A program made the position numbers and the translations under genes. The notes beneath the pieces were generated by a model that was not told where the DNA came from, made no database searches, and saw only the letters and a list, made by a program, of their open reading frames with translations. A DNA stretch of 64,000 nt, taken from assembly GCF_003664995.1 (NCBI RefSeq), contig NZ_JFHL01000025.1, positions 1 through 64,000 of the forward strand, in the 5' to 3' direction. This document shows positions 18,027-25,864 of this stretch, piece after piece; the stretch's first letter is position 1; each line of letters opens with the position of its first letter. Source of the DNA: Mesotoga sp. BH458_6_3_2_1. Lineage in GTDB: Bacteria; Thermotogota; Thermotogae; Petrotogales; Kosmotogaceae.

Positions 18027-19167
18027 TTTTCTTCACTCTCCTTCCGAAGGCTCCCCTGAGGAGGGGCTGCATCAGATATTCGAAGCCAATCTCTTCGAGG
18101 ACCTCGTGTTTCGATCTGTCTATCGCTATGATCGCGTTCTTTATCTGGGAGGGATAGCATTTCCTCAGGGCTTCTCTCAGCAATGGAATCCATTCCCTTT
18201 CGAAGGGCCCTATTATCGCCTCCCAGGTCTCCATTACGTCTCTCTCGTACCTAGAACAGGACTCTAGGTATGAGAAGTCTTCCTGATCTTCCTCACTCTG
18301 CTTTGCTTCCTGATCGTTCATCTCGAACAGCGGGACGACCGGACAACCTTCAGCAGGGACTTCTTCCGGAGGTCCGGCTTCTGCATTGCGTAAAGGTTCT
18401 TTCCCGTTCGATTTGATTTCGGAAGATGAACCGGCAACTTCACCGGGAGGAGTCTCTCTTGGATCAGTCTTTCCCTTTTCCGGGACACCGGATAATGGCC
18501 CTATATCCGGGGAAATCTCCCGGGAATTGGCAGGCTGTTTCGTCAATGAGTTGTTTACTGCTTCAATGTTTAGCAAAGGGTCATCATTCTCTTCATTCTT
18601 CACCCCTTCTCCTGTCGATTGCGAAAGTGAAACTTTCGTTTCTCCGTAAGGAGAAAGAATGTTTTTAAGTTTTGTTTTGTCTTGTTTTGTTTTGTTTATA
18701 TATAATGTGCGTGCGTGTGATTCGCGCGAAAGTTGCGCATGGTCTGCGCATAAGTTGCGCGTAGAATCTTCGCCATTACACATTCCCGATGAACGCTCTC
18801 CCAGTTCTGAAGGGCTTTCTATTAACTCATCACCGTGCGCGGAAAGTGCGCATGGATTGCTCACACATTGCGTTGAAGATGCGCGTAGAAATGTTCCTGA
18901 GAACGAGTACTCCCCGCTCCTGCCTGTATCACCTGAATAATAGCTTATAATGCCGGTTTCAATCAGTTTGCTTCTCGCCCATCTCACCTGATTTCTCGTC
19001 CAGCCGAATTCTTTCCTGAAAACACTGGCAGGCAGGGAAAAGCTCTCGGGCCAGAATAACTCATTCGCCCTGTCGAGAAGGAAAAAGAACATGGAGATCT
19101 CCTTTTCATTGAAATGAAACCGCCTGTGCTGTATCCAGAAATTGTTGATCAGTTCTATGTAATTCAC
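17911..19167 (-). CDS. Replication initiator-like protein with N-terminal winged helix
   Basis: The protein has 418 residues and starts with GTG, with GGAGGT upstream. The first about 95 residues (NNFWIQHRRFHFNEKEIS..., FRKEFGWTRNQVRWARSKLI) look like the winged-helix domain of phage replisome organisers and plasmid replication proteins. Residues about 100-290 are low-complexity and acidic or polar, probably disordered. Residues about 300-418 form a second helical region, perhaps loader-binding. It precedes and overlaps the DnaC-like gene by 116 nt. The initiator role is inferred from fold style and order of genes; no family is named with certainty. Confidence 0.65.
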   Translation of the reverse strand: MNYIELINNFWIQHRRFHFNEKEISMFFFLLDRANELFWPESFSLPASVFRKEFGWTRNQVRWARSKLIETGIISYYSGDTGRSGEYSFSGTFLRASSTQCVSNPCALSAHGDELIESPSELGERSSGMCNGEDSTRNLCADHAQLSRESHARTLYINKTKQDKTKLKNILSPYGETKVSLSQSTGEGVKNEENDDPLLNIEAVNNSLTKQPANSREISPDIGPLSGVPEKGKTDPRETPPGEVAGSSSEIKSNGKEPLRNAEAGPPEEVPAEGCPVVPLFEMNDQEAKQSEEDQEDFSYLESCSRYERDVMETWEAIIGPFEREWIPLLREALRKCYPSQIKNAIIAIDRSKHEVLEEIGFEYLMQPLLRGAFGRRVKKNGRKDWNDSEPFRDPIEKFKNPARERPKTLEELLKYTV

Positions 19168-19264
19168 AGTAAAACCTCCAAATCTGAATCGTGGTAGCGG
19201 GTGAGGGGTAGGTGGTAGGACAAGATCTTACGAACCCGCTACCCCGTACCCCCAGCCTCGAAAG

Positions 19265-20692
19265 CTATGCTTTCCTGAACCTCCTCACCGGCTTGAGCTT
19301 CTCTTTCTTCTCGTATGCATCGTCGGGAAGATAGTCGACCAGTTCGGAGAGGTTTCTGAATGTGATGAATTTGAAGGGATCGGGAAGACCTACAACGGTA
19401 TCCAGAACCGCCTCTCTATCCAGAAGCCTTATCTGAGTCGGAGCCTCATCGCTCGCGTACTCGTAGCCCTGAAGCTCGACCTTTCCTATCCCTTCTTTGT
19501 CTATGAATTCATCCGCGAGCTTCTTCATCTTCTTAGCCCCTTCCTGAAAGGCGACTGTCTTCTGAAGAGTACTCTTCAATGAATCACTATCTGTTATCAT
19601 GAGATCCTCTCCAAGCTTCTCCATTAAGGGACAGAAGGAATGATAGAGGCAGTAGGAGCAGTGATCTCCCGCTTCGGGCGAAAAATCGCTCTGAAGGATC
19701 TGGCTTATCCAGGCGTAGAGATTGATCCCGGCCTCTTCGAGATTTTCCTTTGTCACCTCTTTAGAAATCGAGGCTCCCGCAGAAAGAGATACCCATTCTA
19801 TCCTTCTTATGTCGTATCCCTGTCTCGAGAGAGCCCAGGCGTATATAAACAGCCTCTCCCAATCGGGATCACCGAATCCTGCCTTGAAGTGGCACAAAAC
19901 GAGGGGCTGGTTGACCGTCCCCGGTCCTCCGTCCTCCGAAAGACGGAGAAAAGCAGATTCAAGGCTCTTGTTAGCTTCTTCGCCGGGATTGGAGACAAAG
20001 AATTCTGCTTCACAGTTCTTCTCGAAGGACGGGTACATGCTCTGGGACGAAGGACGAGGGACGTTTTTCCGCTCATCTTCATAGAGCGCCTGCGCTACGC
20101 CCCTAAACACCACTTCGGGTTCGTCGAAGGGAATTGGGTTCGAGAATCTATCCAGCGCGAAGGGAATATTTAGAGCTACGACATCTTTGCTCTTGAGAAA
20201 TTGAACTCCGAACTCTATCTGATCTAGATCCCTCTTCAGATTCTCTCCAAAGAGGAGAGGAGTAGGAGAATTACCTAGATAGGAATTGAACATCGCCCTC
20301 AGAATGAGGCCGTTGTGTTTTCTTCCCTCTCCCTGTGCTTCGGGCAGTCCCTCGAAATAACGGAGATAGAACCTGTGAGGACATTCGATGAAGGATTTGA
20401 GTCTTGAATACGATAATGGGAACGGGTGACGGTTCTCCGTCATCCGTTCTCCGTTCCCCGATTTCTCAGGACCTGATCGATTGGATATGTATGGGCAAGA
20501 GAAATTCTGCCCAATTCCTGACATTTCTTCTGCGGGAATTGACGAAGTAATATCACTTTTACAGAAAGAGTAAGCGGGATTAGCTACCAACTTTCTGGAA
20601 GTGATAATATTTAGATGTTCCACGTTTGCTTTTTGTGTTGAGAGCGGGTCTCGTGCAGGGGATCCGTTCTCGTTTTTTACTGCCGGATTCAT
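19265..20692 (-). CDS. RecB/Cas4-like PD-(D/E)XK nuclease-family protein, altered active site
   Basis: The protein has 475 residues. The recognisable domain begins at about residue 92 with PLSYSRLKSFIECPHRFYLRY and ends with CSYCLYHSFCPL, together the four-cysteine iron-sulfur staple of AddB/Cas4-type nucleases. The usual catalytic signatures GxxDxx and xxDxK appear as GVAQAL and VLCHFKAG, so both acidic residues seem replaced (Gln and His) while the Lys is kept. The first about 80 residues are atypical, and part of them (GNGERMTENRHP) is encoded by dispersed repeat sequence. The ATG has GGAAGGTG upstream. It sits between the XRE/S23 genes and the initiator, like phage recombination nucleases. 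Confidence 0.75.
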   Translation of the reverse strand: MNPAVKNENGSPARDPLSTQKANVEHLNIITSRKLVANPAYSFCKSDITSSIPAEEMSGIGQNFSCPYISNRSGPEKSGNGERMTENRHPFPLSYSRLKSFIECPHRFYLRYFEGLPEAQGEGRKHNGLILRAMFNSYLGNSPTPLLFGENLKRDLDQIEFGVQFLKSKDVVALNIPFALDRFSNPIPFDEPEVVFRGVAQALYEDERKNVPRPSSQSMYPSFEKNCEAEFFVSNPGEEANKSLESAFLRLSEDGGPGTVNQPLVLCHFKAGFGDPDWERLFIYAWALSRQGYDIRRIEWVSLSAGASISKEVTKENLEEAGINLYAWISQILQSDFSPEAGDHCSYCLYHSFCPLMEKLGEDLMITDSDSLKSTLQKTVAFQEGAKKMKKLADEFIDKEGIGKVELQGYEYASDEAPTQIRLLDREAVLDTVVGLPDPFKFITFRNLSELVDYLPDDAYEKKEKLKPVRRFRKA

Positions 20693-20800
20693 GGCAGATC
20701 ACCTTCCTTTCTTGAATTCAGTTCCAAGTTACAAGTTGTTAGTTGCAAGCAAAAGAGCCGCTTTTCGCTGAACGCTGGAAGTGCGGTCCTCAGTCAGCCG

Positions 20801-21169
20801 TCATCGGTCCTCCGTTTTTTCAAGAGACTTGGAGAGTTTCCAGAGCATTCTATTAATGCTTTCAGCCTTCTTCTCGATTAGATCAAGCTGATCTCGATTC
20901 AGATAGCCAAACTCAAAGGAAATCTCCAACTGGGCCACTGTCTCATTCAAAGAACCACGGGCAAGATAGAGAAAATGATCAAACTCCTTCTTGTGTTTCC
21001 TCCCAGCTCCTTCGGCTATATTCGACATAACTGAAACCGCTGCCCGCCTTAACTGAGCGACAAGGCCAAACTTCTCATCTGAAGGAAAGGATGAAGTCAA
21101 CTCATACACATCCTTTGCGAAGGACTTGCTCACTTTCCAGACTTCCAGATTCTTGAAACCAAACGACAT
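20801..21169 (-). CDS. Four-helix-bundle protein, S23/IVS family (copy 1)
   Basis: The protein has 122 residues with the family hallmarks FKNLEVWKVSKSFAKDVYEL, LVAQLRRAAVSVMSNIAEG and LARGSLNETVAQLEI. Such proteins were first seen in 23S rRNA intervening sequences and are scattered in many genomes with no proven function. The ribosome site GGAGGT is well placed. The last residues (KTEDR) and the stop lie in an ACGGAGGACCGATGACGG dispersed repeat phrase. A paralogue lies at 23041-23406. Confidence 0.88.
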   Translation of the reverse strand: MSFGFKNLEVWKVSKSFAKDVYELTSSFPSDEKFGLVAQLRRAAVSVMSNIAEGAGRKHKKEFDHFLYLARGSLNETVAQLEISFEFGYLNRDQLDLIEKKAESINRMLWKLSKSLEKTEDR

Positions 21170-21247
21170 TTCAAACCTCCATAAATCTCAGTATTTTTGA
21201 AATCTGTTTTACTCCGAGGACGGTGGACCGTTGACCGATGACCTTTT

Positions 21248-21559
21248 TCATCCGTCATTTTGCGCCTCCTTTGTTGTTAGTTCTCTTATAGCGCCCTCAT
21301 ATACGCCTATGTCGTAACCGAGACTGTAGAGATACATGAGATCCTTGTAGCCTGGAAAGCGGGAAGTCCTTGTGAAGCAGGGGAAGATCCTCTCCACCGG
21401 AACGCCCAGAAAACGGGCCAGAGTATCCGCGTTCCTGAAACCGGGAATTATCCTTCCCAGCTCGACCTCGGAGATATACTTCTGGTCCTTGCCTATCACC
21501 TCTCCGAGCTCCCTCTGGCTAAGTTCTCTCATGATCCTCTCATCGCGCAGGTTGCCCAT
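21248..21559 (-). CDS. XRE-family helix-turn-helix regulator
   Basis: The protein has 103 residues. The N-terminal helix-turn-helix covers about residues 6-62 (LSQRELGEVIGKDQKYISEVELGR). A short C-terminal region with several tyrosines may dimerise. AGGAGGTGA stands just before the ATG. As first gene of the minus-strand replication module it is probably the repressor of that module. Its end is also close to a dispersed repeat (GGACGGTGGACCGTTGACCG at about 21218-21237). Confidence 0.88.
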   Translation of the reverse strand: MGNLRDERIMRELSQRELGEVIGKDQKYISEVELGRIIPGFRNADTLARFLGVPVERIFPCFTRTSRFPGYKDLMYLYSLGYDIGVYEGAIRELTTKEAQNDG

Positions 21560-22174
21560 AAATCACCTCCTCTCTCCATGGTCTGAGTTCATCCAGAACT
21601 GAGTTTTCTGAATGCAAGGACTTTGAAGCCCTGGATATACTCCAAATCATCACATCATATTCTTGTGAACAAAGCCGGGTTCGAACGCTGTGTAGCTTTA
21701 GCTAAACTTGCGCAGACTGTTCCCGTTCAGTGGAAAATTATCATGCCTTCATTAAGGAGAAAGACCTGAAGATGAGTTCTTGAAGAAAGAAAACCTTAAA
21801 CAGATAGAACAAAAGTGAAAAACAGTATTTCCAAAACCATCCATATTTTGAAAAACCTCCATCAGCTCCGCAAGTCAATCAAAACTGGTTGTATATATTC
21901 TATATCACCCTCATAAACGCTGTCAAGAACTGTTCGTGAGCTATTCGGCATTGAGAGACCCGGAGCGATATTTTCAAATGCTGTCATTTATTCGCGATTA
22001 TTGCCGACAAAAGCCAATTATTTCATTCTTTCGATGTGTTAGAATTTGTCTCTTTTCTAATCTTCTTTTTTCTTTCGTTTTCATGATTTTCGACACATGA
22101 ATGCGATAGCTTTCAATCGGAATAAAAGAGCCTTTGCTTCTCTATTTTGATTATACATAGCCGTTATTCCAGAG
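21560..22174. other. Long upstream region without a gene
   Basis: This A+T-rich stretch lies between the XRE gene and the rightward genes. I see no open frame with a ribosome site. It should contain the promoter of the minus-strand module and, given the plus-strand terminator that follows, possibly a small rightward RNA. Confidence 0.5.
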
Positions 22175-22214
22175 CCAAACTCAGGTGTTTTTCACCTGAG
22201 CTTGGTGTTTTTTG
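22175..22214 (+). terminator. Rho-independent terminator with no known upstream gene
   Basis: The stem CCAAaCTCAGGTG (22175-22187) pairs with CACCTGAGcTTGG (22193-22205) around a TTTTT loop, followed by TGTTTTTTG. The T-run exists only for plus-strand transcription, yet no plus-strand gene is seen upstream as far as the CRISPR array. Confidence 0.7.
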
Positions 22215-22392
22215 ACCCTGTGGTATATATTCATCTCACGTGGCCACGAAAAAGAAAACGGAGCGTTCGCCGACAACGGTCAGCCGTTCACCGATGAAGA
22301 TCAAAAAAAAGCAATGCCACTGCACTTTGTAGCTCTTTCGGAGGACGGAGGACGGCCATCGGGGGACGTTCACAAGAAAAGGAGGAATTTTA

Positions 22393-22629
22393 ATGGGATT
22401 AGGAGCAACTGTGATGGTAGTTGGTACCGAGAAGTCACTTTCGATCACCTGGGATACCGGTGTCATTGAGGACGATAAACCAGTCCTCTCAAGACAGACT
22501 CTCAGCGTAGATTCGGCAATGACCGCACAGGAGGCATACGATGCAGCCTATAACATCGCAAGCCTCACCAATTACATCATCGCCGACATTAGACTGATCG
22601 AAACCCAGACCCTCGGACCGATTGACTGA
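22393..22629 (+). CDS. DUF1659-like small protein
   Basis: The protein has 78 residues and GGAGG 7 nt before the ATG. The pattern (MVVGTEKSLSITWDTG... LSRQTLSVDSAMTAQEAYDAAYNIASL... IADIRLIET) fits the DUF1659 family of small proteins, known mainly from Firmicutes next to DUF2922 genes. Function is unknown. The DUF2922-like gene follows 146 nt later, separated by a dispersed repeat. Confidence 0.7.
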   Translation: MGLGATVMVVGTEKSLSITWDTGVIEDDKPVLSRQTLSVDSAMTAQEAYDAAYNIASLTNYIIADIRLIETQTLGPID

Positions 22630-22775
22630 CAACCGTGGTAGCGGATGGCAGGTAGCGGGTCCGTAAGATCAGAAAGTCCGGGGTAGCGGTTAAAGAGTGA
22701 GGTTCGGGTTGAAATGGTTTACCTACCCGCAACCCCCGACCCGCAGCCCCGTACAATTTGAAAGGAGGAACTCGA

Positions 22776-22985
22776 ATGAGAAACCTGAGCGTTAGATGGT
22801 ACGATTCAACTGCGAAGAAGTCCAAGGGCTTCTACATAAAGGAGCCCAAGGAGACTCTCACTCAGGCTGAGGTCGAGACTGTCATGGGAAACCTCATAAC
22901 TCTGAAGGTAATCCCTTCAAGCTATGCGGTAGACTACGCGGCAGTCATCGATACTCAGAAGAACGAGTTGTTTAATCTGATCTAG
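22776..22985 (+). CDS. DUF2922-like small protein
   Basis: The protein has 69 residues. The ATG at 22776 has AAAGGAGG 7 nt upstream; the earlier in-frame start at 22758 precedes that site and is rejected. The sequence (SVRWYDSTAKKSKGFYIKEPKETLTQAEVETVMGNLI... VDYAAVIDTQKNELFNLI) has the DUF2922 layout: two strands, a helix and a final IDT..NELFNLI. Pairing with the DUF1659-like gene supports both assignments. Function is unknown. Confidence 0.72.
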   Translation: MRNLSVRWYDSTAKKSKGFYIKEPKETLTQAEVETVMGNLITLKVIPSSYAVDYAAVIDTQKNELFNLI

Positions 22986-23040
22986 AACCGTCCATCGTCC
23001 AAACCCGAGGACCCGTCCGGCGTCCTTGGCTCCGGGTGGC

Positions 23041-23406
23041 TCAGCCACCCGGGTTCTTCAATCTGGAGATCAACCTGTTAAGCATCTTATGGAGTCTGTT
23101 TGCCTGATCCTTTATCTGACTGAAAGTCTCTTCATCTATATATTCAAACATCTTCGAGAGTTCGAGTTGTGTCATTGCTTCTCTCAGAGAGCCCTTTGCC
23201 AGGAAGAGAAACTGCACAAACTCCTTGTTGTACTGACGCCCTGACCCTTCGGCGATATTGGAGGGAACGGAGATAACGGCTCTCCTTAGCTGGGAAGAAA
23301 GGCCGAATTTCTCGAAGTCAGGGAAAGTGGAGACAATCTGATAAACGTCGTAGGCAAACTTCATACTCAGCTTATACACATCTAGATTCTGATAAGAATC
23401 GGCCAT
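23041..23406 (-). CDS. Four-helix-bundle protein, S23/IVS family (copy 2)
   Basis: The protein has 121 residues with the same hallmarks as copy 1 (QNLDVYKLSMKFAYDVYQI, LSSQLRRAVISVPSNIAEGSG, LFLAKGSLREAMTQLEL). The ATG at 23406 has GGAGGTG seven nt upstream; the longer frame starts on a GTG inside that ribosome site. The last codons (NPGG and stop) lie in a perfect CCGGGTGGCT-C-AGCCACCCGG palindrome (23032-23052). It is transcribed against the flanking small genes. Role unknown. Confidence 0.87.
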   Translation of the reverse strand: MADSYQNLDVYKLSMKFAYDVYQIVSTFPDFEKFGLSSQLRRAVISVPSNIAEGSGRQYNKEFVQFLFLAKGSLREAMTQLELSKMFEYIDEETFSQIKDQANRLHKMLNRLISRLKNPGG

Positions 23407-23516
23407 GAAGACCACCTCCAGAGAAATGATAGCGCAAAGATGCTGTCAGTGTCTATCCAAGGACGAGGGACGGGTTCATGATCTTGGACGAAGGACGAAA
23501 TCAACAGGAGGTAGCC

Positions 23517-23759
23517 ATGGATTTCATACGAGAATTGATTTCGCTAATAGGAGTATTTGCAAGTTACGTTGAGAGCCCCGGCAACGGACCGGAGAAGAAA
23601 AAGAAAGTGAAGCAGATGATAAAGGACGCGCTTCCAGATGAACAATGGAAGATCGACCCCGAATTCTTCGACTTCATCCTGGATATCCTGATAGACCTCG
23701 TCGTCATGTTCCTGAACAGGGGGCTTTGGAAGACGGCGATGAAGGTATTGGTGAAGTAA
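23517..23759 (+). CDS. Small protein with hydrophobic C-terminal helix
   Basis: The protein has 80 residues and AGGAGGT is well placed before the ATG. It has an N-terminal hydrophobic helix (FIRELISLIGVFASYV), a lysine-rich linker (EKKKKVKQMIKDA) and a C-terminal amphipathic or membrane-like segment (FFDFILDILIDLVVMFL). I do not recognise a family. The size and layout would fit a small membrane-active or phage-type protein, but nothing proves this. A strong terminator follows at 23850. Confidence 0.65.
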   Translation: MDFIRELISLIGVFASYVESPGNGPEKKKKVKQMIKDALPDEQWKIDPEFFDFILDILIDLVVMFLNRGLWKTAMKVLVK

Positions 23760-23849
23760 TTGCTATTTGCAGATAGCGATTGAGAAACACAATGTCTCTA
23801 AGCGACTAGAACACAAACAAACCCACTGTATATCACCTTCTTTCTTTTG

Positions 23850-23876
23850 CCCGGCTTTGATGCCGGGTCTTTTTTC
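23850..23876 (+). terminator. Rho-independent terminator
   Basis: The stem CCCGGC (23850-23855) and GCCGGG (23862-23867) with loop TTTGAT is followed by TCTTTTTTC. It ends the rightward transcript that includes the 80-residue protein gene. Confidence 0.88.
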
Positions 23877-23897
23877 ACTTATCGAAAACGGCGGATT

Positions 23898-23925
23898 TTG
23901 TTTTCAATGTAAACTCCTTTATAAT
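23898..23925 (+). promoter_or_regulatory. Promoter of the thermonuclease pair
   Basis: TTGTTT (23898-23903), 16 nt, then a perfect TATAAT (23920-23925). Transcription would start near 23932, about 50 nt before the first ATG. Confidence 0.55.
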
Positions 23926-23983
23926 TTTGTTTAGATTCGATCGTTTTTTTGGGGATGCTTGGAACGAGAGAAGGAGGATCGAA

Positions 23984-24841
23984 ATGAGAAGAACTATCTT
24001 CTTTCTCTTATTTGCTTTGCATACACTGGTGTTTGGGCTAGAGCCGATAACTCTTCAGATTGGCGATACTTCAGCCAGTTACTACAGGGAATACCTTAAC
24101 CTCTTCGATGACATAAGCGAATATGAAAGCGCCGTTATATGCACAGTCGTGGATGGAGATACTGTCAAGCTGAAGCTAAAGAGCGATCCCGATTCTTTGC
24201 TAACTGCAAGACTGATTGGAGTAGATACTCCCGAAAGCGTCCATCCCCAGAAAAGCGTAGAGCATTTCGGCATCGAGTCATCTGGTTTCACCAAAGCAGT
24301 TCTCGAGGGGAAGGATGTCTTTCTGTCCTTTGACTGGGAGCAAATTGATTCATACGGACGGATTCTCTGTTATATCTGGATTCCCCTAGAGTATGAAGGA
24401 AGAGCTTACAATATCATGTTCAACCTTCTTCTCATTACTAGCGGTTACGGTCATGCCTATACTAGCTATGCTTTCGATGAGAACTACACGGGAATCTTCA
24501 TCGAAGCTGAAAGGCTTGCCAGACTCGGAGGGTTTAATCTATGGCAGGAAGAAAAGCCAGACAGCATCTTGCTGCCTGAGTATGACCCTATTGTTTACAT
24601 AACAAGCACCGGAGACAAGTACCATGTCCATGGCTGTCATTTTCTGGAACACAGTAAGATCCCTATCCTTCTGTCTGAAGCTGTAAGACGAGGTTACATA
24701 CCCTGTCGCGTCTGCAAACCGCCTCAATTAGAGCTTCCCTCTATCAGCGTAGTTGAGGAAGACTTTTTAACGGCCATTACAGTAGAAGGAAGTGTTGTAA
24801 TACTCTACCCAGACGGTACTTGGGAATTTGAGGCATACTAA
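23984..24841 (+). CDS. Secreted thermonuclease (SNase)-family protein with C-terminal Cys/His domain
   Basis: The ATG at 23984 follows AAGGAGG by 6 nt. Residues 1-18 are a signal peptide (RRTIFFLLFALHTLVFG). The SNase domain (about 45-190) keeps the residues expected for cleavage of nucleic acids: VDGDTVKL, ARLIGVDTPES (the Arg35/Glu43 equivalents) and DSYGR (the Arg87 equivalent). A C-terminal module (about 205-247: YITSTGDKYHVHGCHFL...GYIPCRVCKPP) resembles a metal-binding Ada-like/CxxC unit often attached to secreted nucleases. It is probably an exported nuclease for DNA degradation. It is the first of a tandem pair. Confidence 0.88.
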   Translation: MRRTIFFLLFALHTLVFGLEPITLQIGDTSASYYREYLNLFDDISEYESAVICTVVDGDTVKLKLKSDPDSLLTARLIGVDTPESVHPQKSVEHFGIESSGFTKAVLEGKDVFLSFDWEQIDSYGRILCYIWIPLEYEGRAYNIMFNLLLITSGYGHAYTSYAFDENYTGIFIEAERLARLGGFNLWQEEKPDSILLPEYDPIVYITSTGDKYHVHGCHFLEHSKIPILLSEAVRRGYIPCRVCKPPQLELPSISVVEEDFLTAITVEGSVVILYPDGTWEFEAY

Positions 24842-24865
24842 CAGGAAGAAAAGAGGGAGGTAATC

Positions 24866-25633
24866 ATGAGAAGAATTCTGCTTCTCAGCATCCTGATGGC
24901 ATTTTCTCTGCTTCATGCGTTAACGCCCATAACGCTTCAGTTTGGGGAAAATGAAGCTACATATTACAGAGAGCTTCTAAATCTGTTCGATGTGACAGCT
25001 GATCAAAATGAGGCTTTGGTAACAAGCATATTAGACGGTGACATTTTCACTATTGTGCGCCATAAAACATTGAATTTCTTGGAAGTAATACATCTTATAG
25101 GAGTAGACGCTCCCGACAGCACACATCCGGACAAAACCATTGAGAAACTTGGACTGAAGTCTTCAGAATTTGTTAGAGTTCTGCTGGAAGACAAAAGAGT
25201 CCTTCTTACTTACGACATTACCCCTAGGGATTCTTATGGAAGGTACCTCGCCTATGTATGGCTCCCCGCAGTCTACGAGGGCAATTCATACTATGTGTTG
25301 TTTAATCTTCTCGCTCTAACAAATGGATACGGCCAGGTCTACACTACACATCCATTCAATGACTACTACATGGAGATCTTCATCGAAGCGGGAAGACAGG
25401 CGAAGCTGCAAAGAACAGGGCTGTGGGCCGAAGAAGGCTTCGCCAATATACCAGCCGAACCACTTTTCAACCCGATTGTATACATAACAAACACCGGGGA
25501 GAAATACCATCAGTATCACTGCCAGAATCTGCTTGAAAGCAGGATTCCGATTAGGCTGTCGGAAGCTGTTTACCTAGGATATGAGCCGTGCAGCGTTTGC
25601 AGGCCGCCTATTATATACATTGACCCGCAATAG
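24866..25633 (+). CDS. Secreted SNase-like paralogue with altered catalytic residues
   Basis: The protein has 255 residues, 24 nt after the stop of its paralogue, with GGGAGGT upstream. It has the same layout: signal peptide (1-18), SNase domain and C-terminal YITNTGEKYHQYHCQNL...GYEPCSVCRPP module. The catalytic motif reads VIHLIGVDAPDS: the position of Arg35 is His and that of Glu43 is Asp. VDGDT is LDGDI. The later DSYGR arginine is kept. Activity is therefore doubtful; binding, inhibition or a changed specificity are possible. It lacks the last acidic tail of the first copy. Confidence 0.85.
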   Translation: MRRILLLSILMAFSLLHALTPITLQFGENEATYYRELLNLFDVTADQNEALVTSILDGDIFTIVRHKTLNFLEVIHLIGVDAPDSTHPDKTIEKLGLKSSEFVRVLLEDKRVLLTYDITPRDSYGRYLAYVWLPAVYEGNSYYVLFNLLALTNGYGQVYTTHPFNDYYMEIFIEAGRQAKLQRTGLWAEEGFANIPAEPLFNPIVYITNTGEKYHQYHCQNLLESRIPIRLSEAVYLGYEPCSVCRPPIIYIDPQ

Positions 25634-25726
25634 TATCGAAGCTTGAAGCACAACAAGGAATCTCGTGAGAATGAAATGCAATTAGAATTCCAATAGAAGA
25701 AGCTGTTTGATTTGAGGTGAGTCGAC

Positions 25727-25864
25727 TTGAGAAAGCAGCAATGTGCTAATATTCAGAGAGCTGCAAAATATATTGTTCAGATTGGTTTAACAATTGCAAT
25801 TACCTTGTTGAGTATTTGCGCTTTGTTGCTTATTAAAACTCGTTGCGACCAACTACAGCAGTAG
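25727..25864 (+). CDS. Candidate 45-residue single-span membrane peptide
   Basis: The TTG start at 25727 has GAGGTG seven nt upstream, a strong site. The frame encodes a basic, polar N terminus (RKQQCANIQRAAKY), about 20 hydrophobic residues (16-36) and a short polar tail (KTRCDQLQQ). It resembles small stress peptides or type I toxin-like peptides in layout only; no family is recognised. It stands alone between the nuclease pair and the defence operon. Confidence 0.45.
   Translation: MRKQQCANIQRAAKYIVQIGLTIAITLLSICALLLIKTRCDQLQQ

Noticed and set aside
21671-21695. GGTTCGAA resembling a tRNA T-loop
   Set aside because: The flanking bases do not form a T-stem and no acceptor, anticodon or D arm is found upstream.
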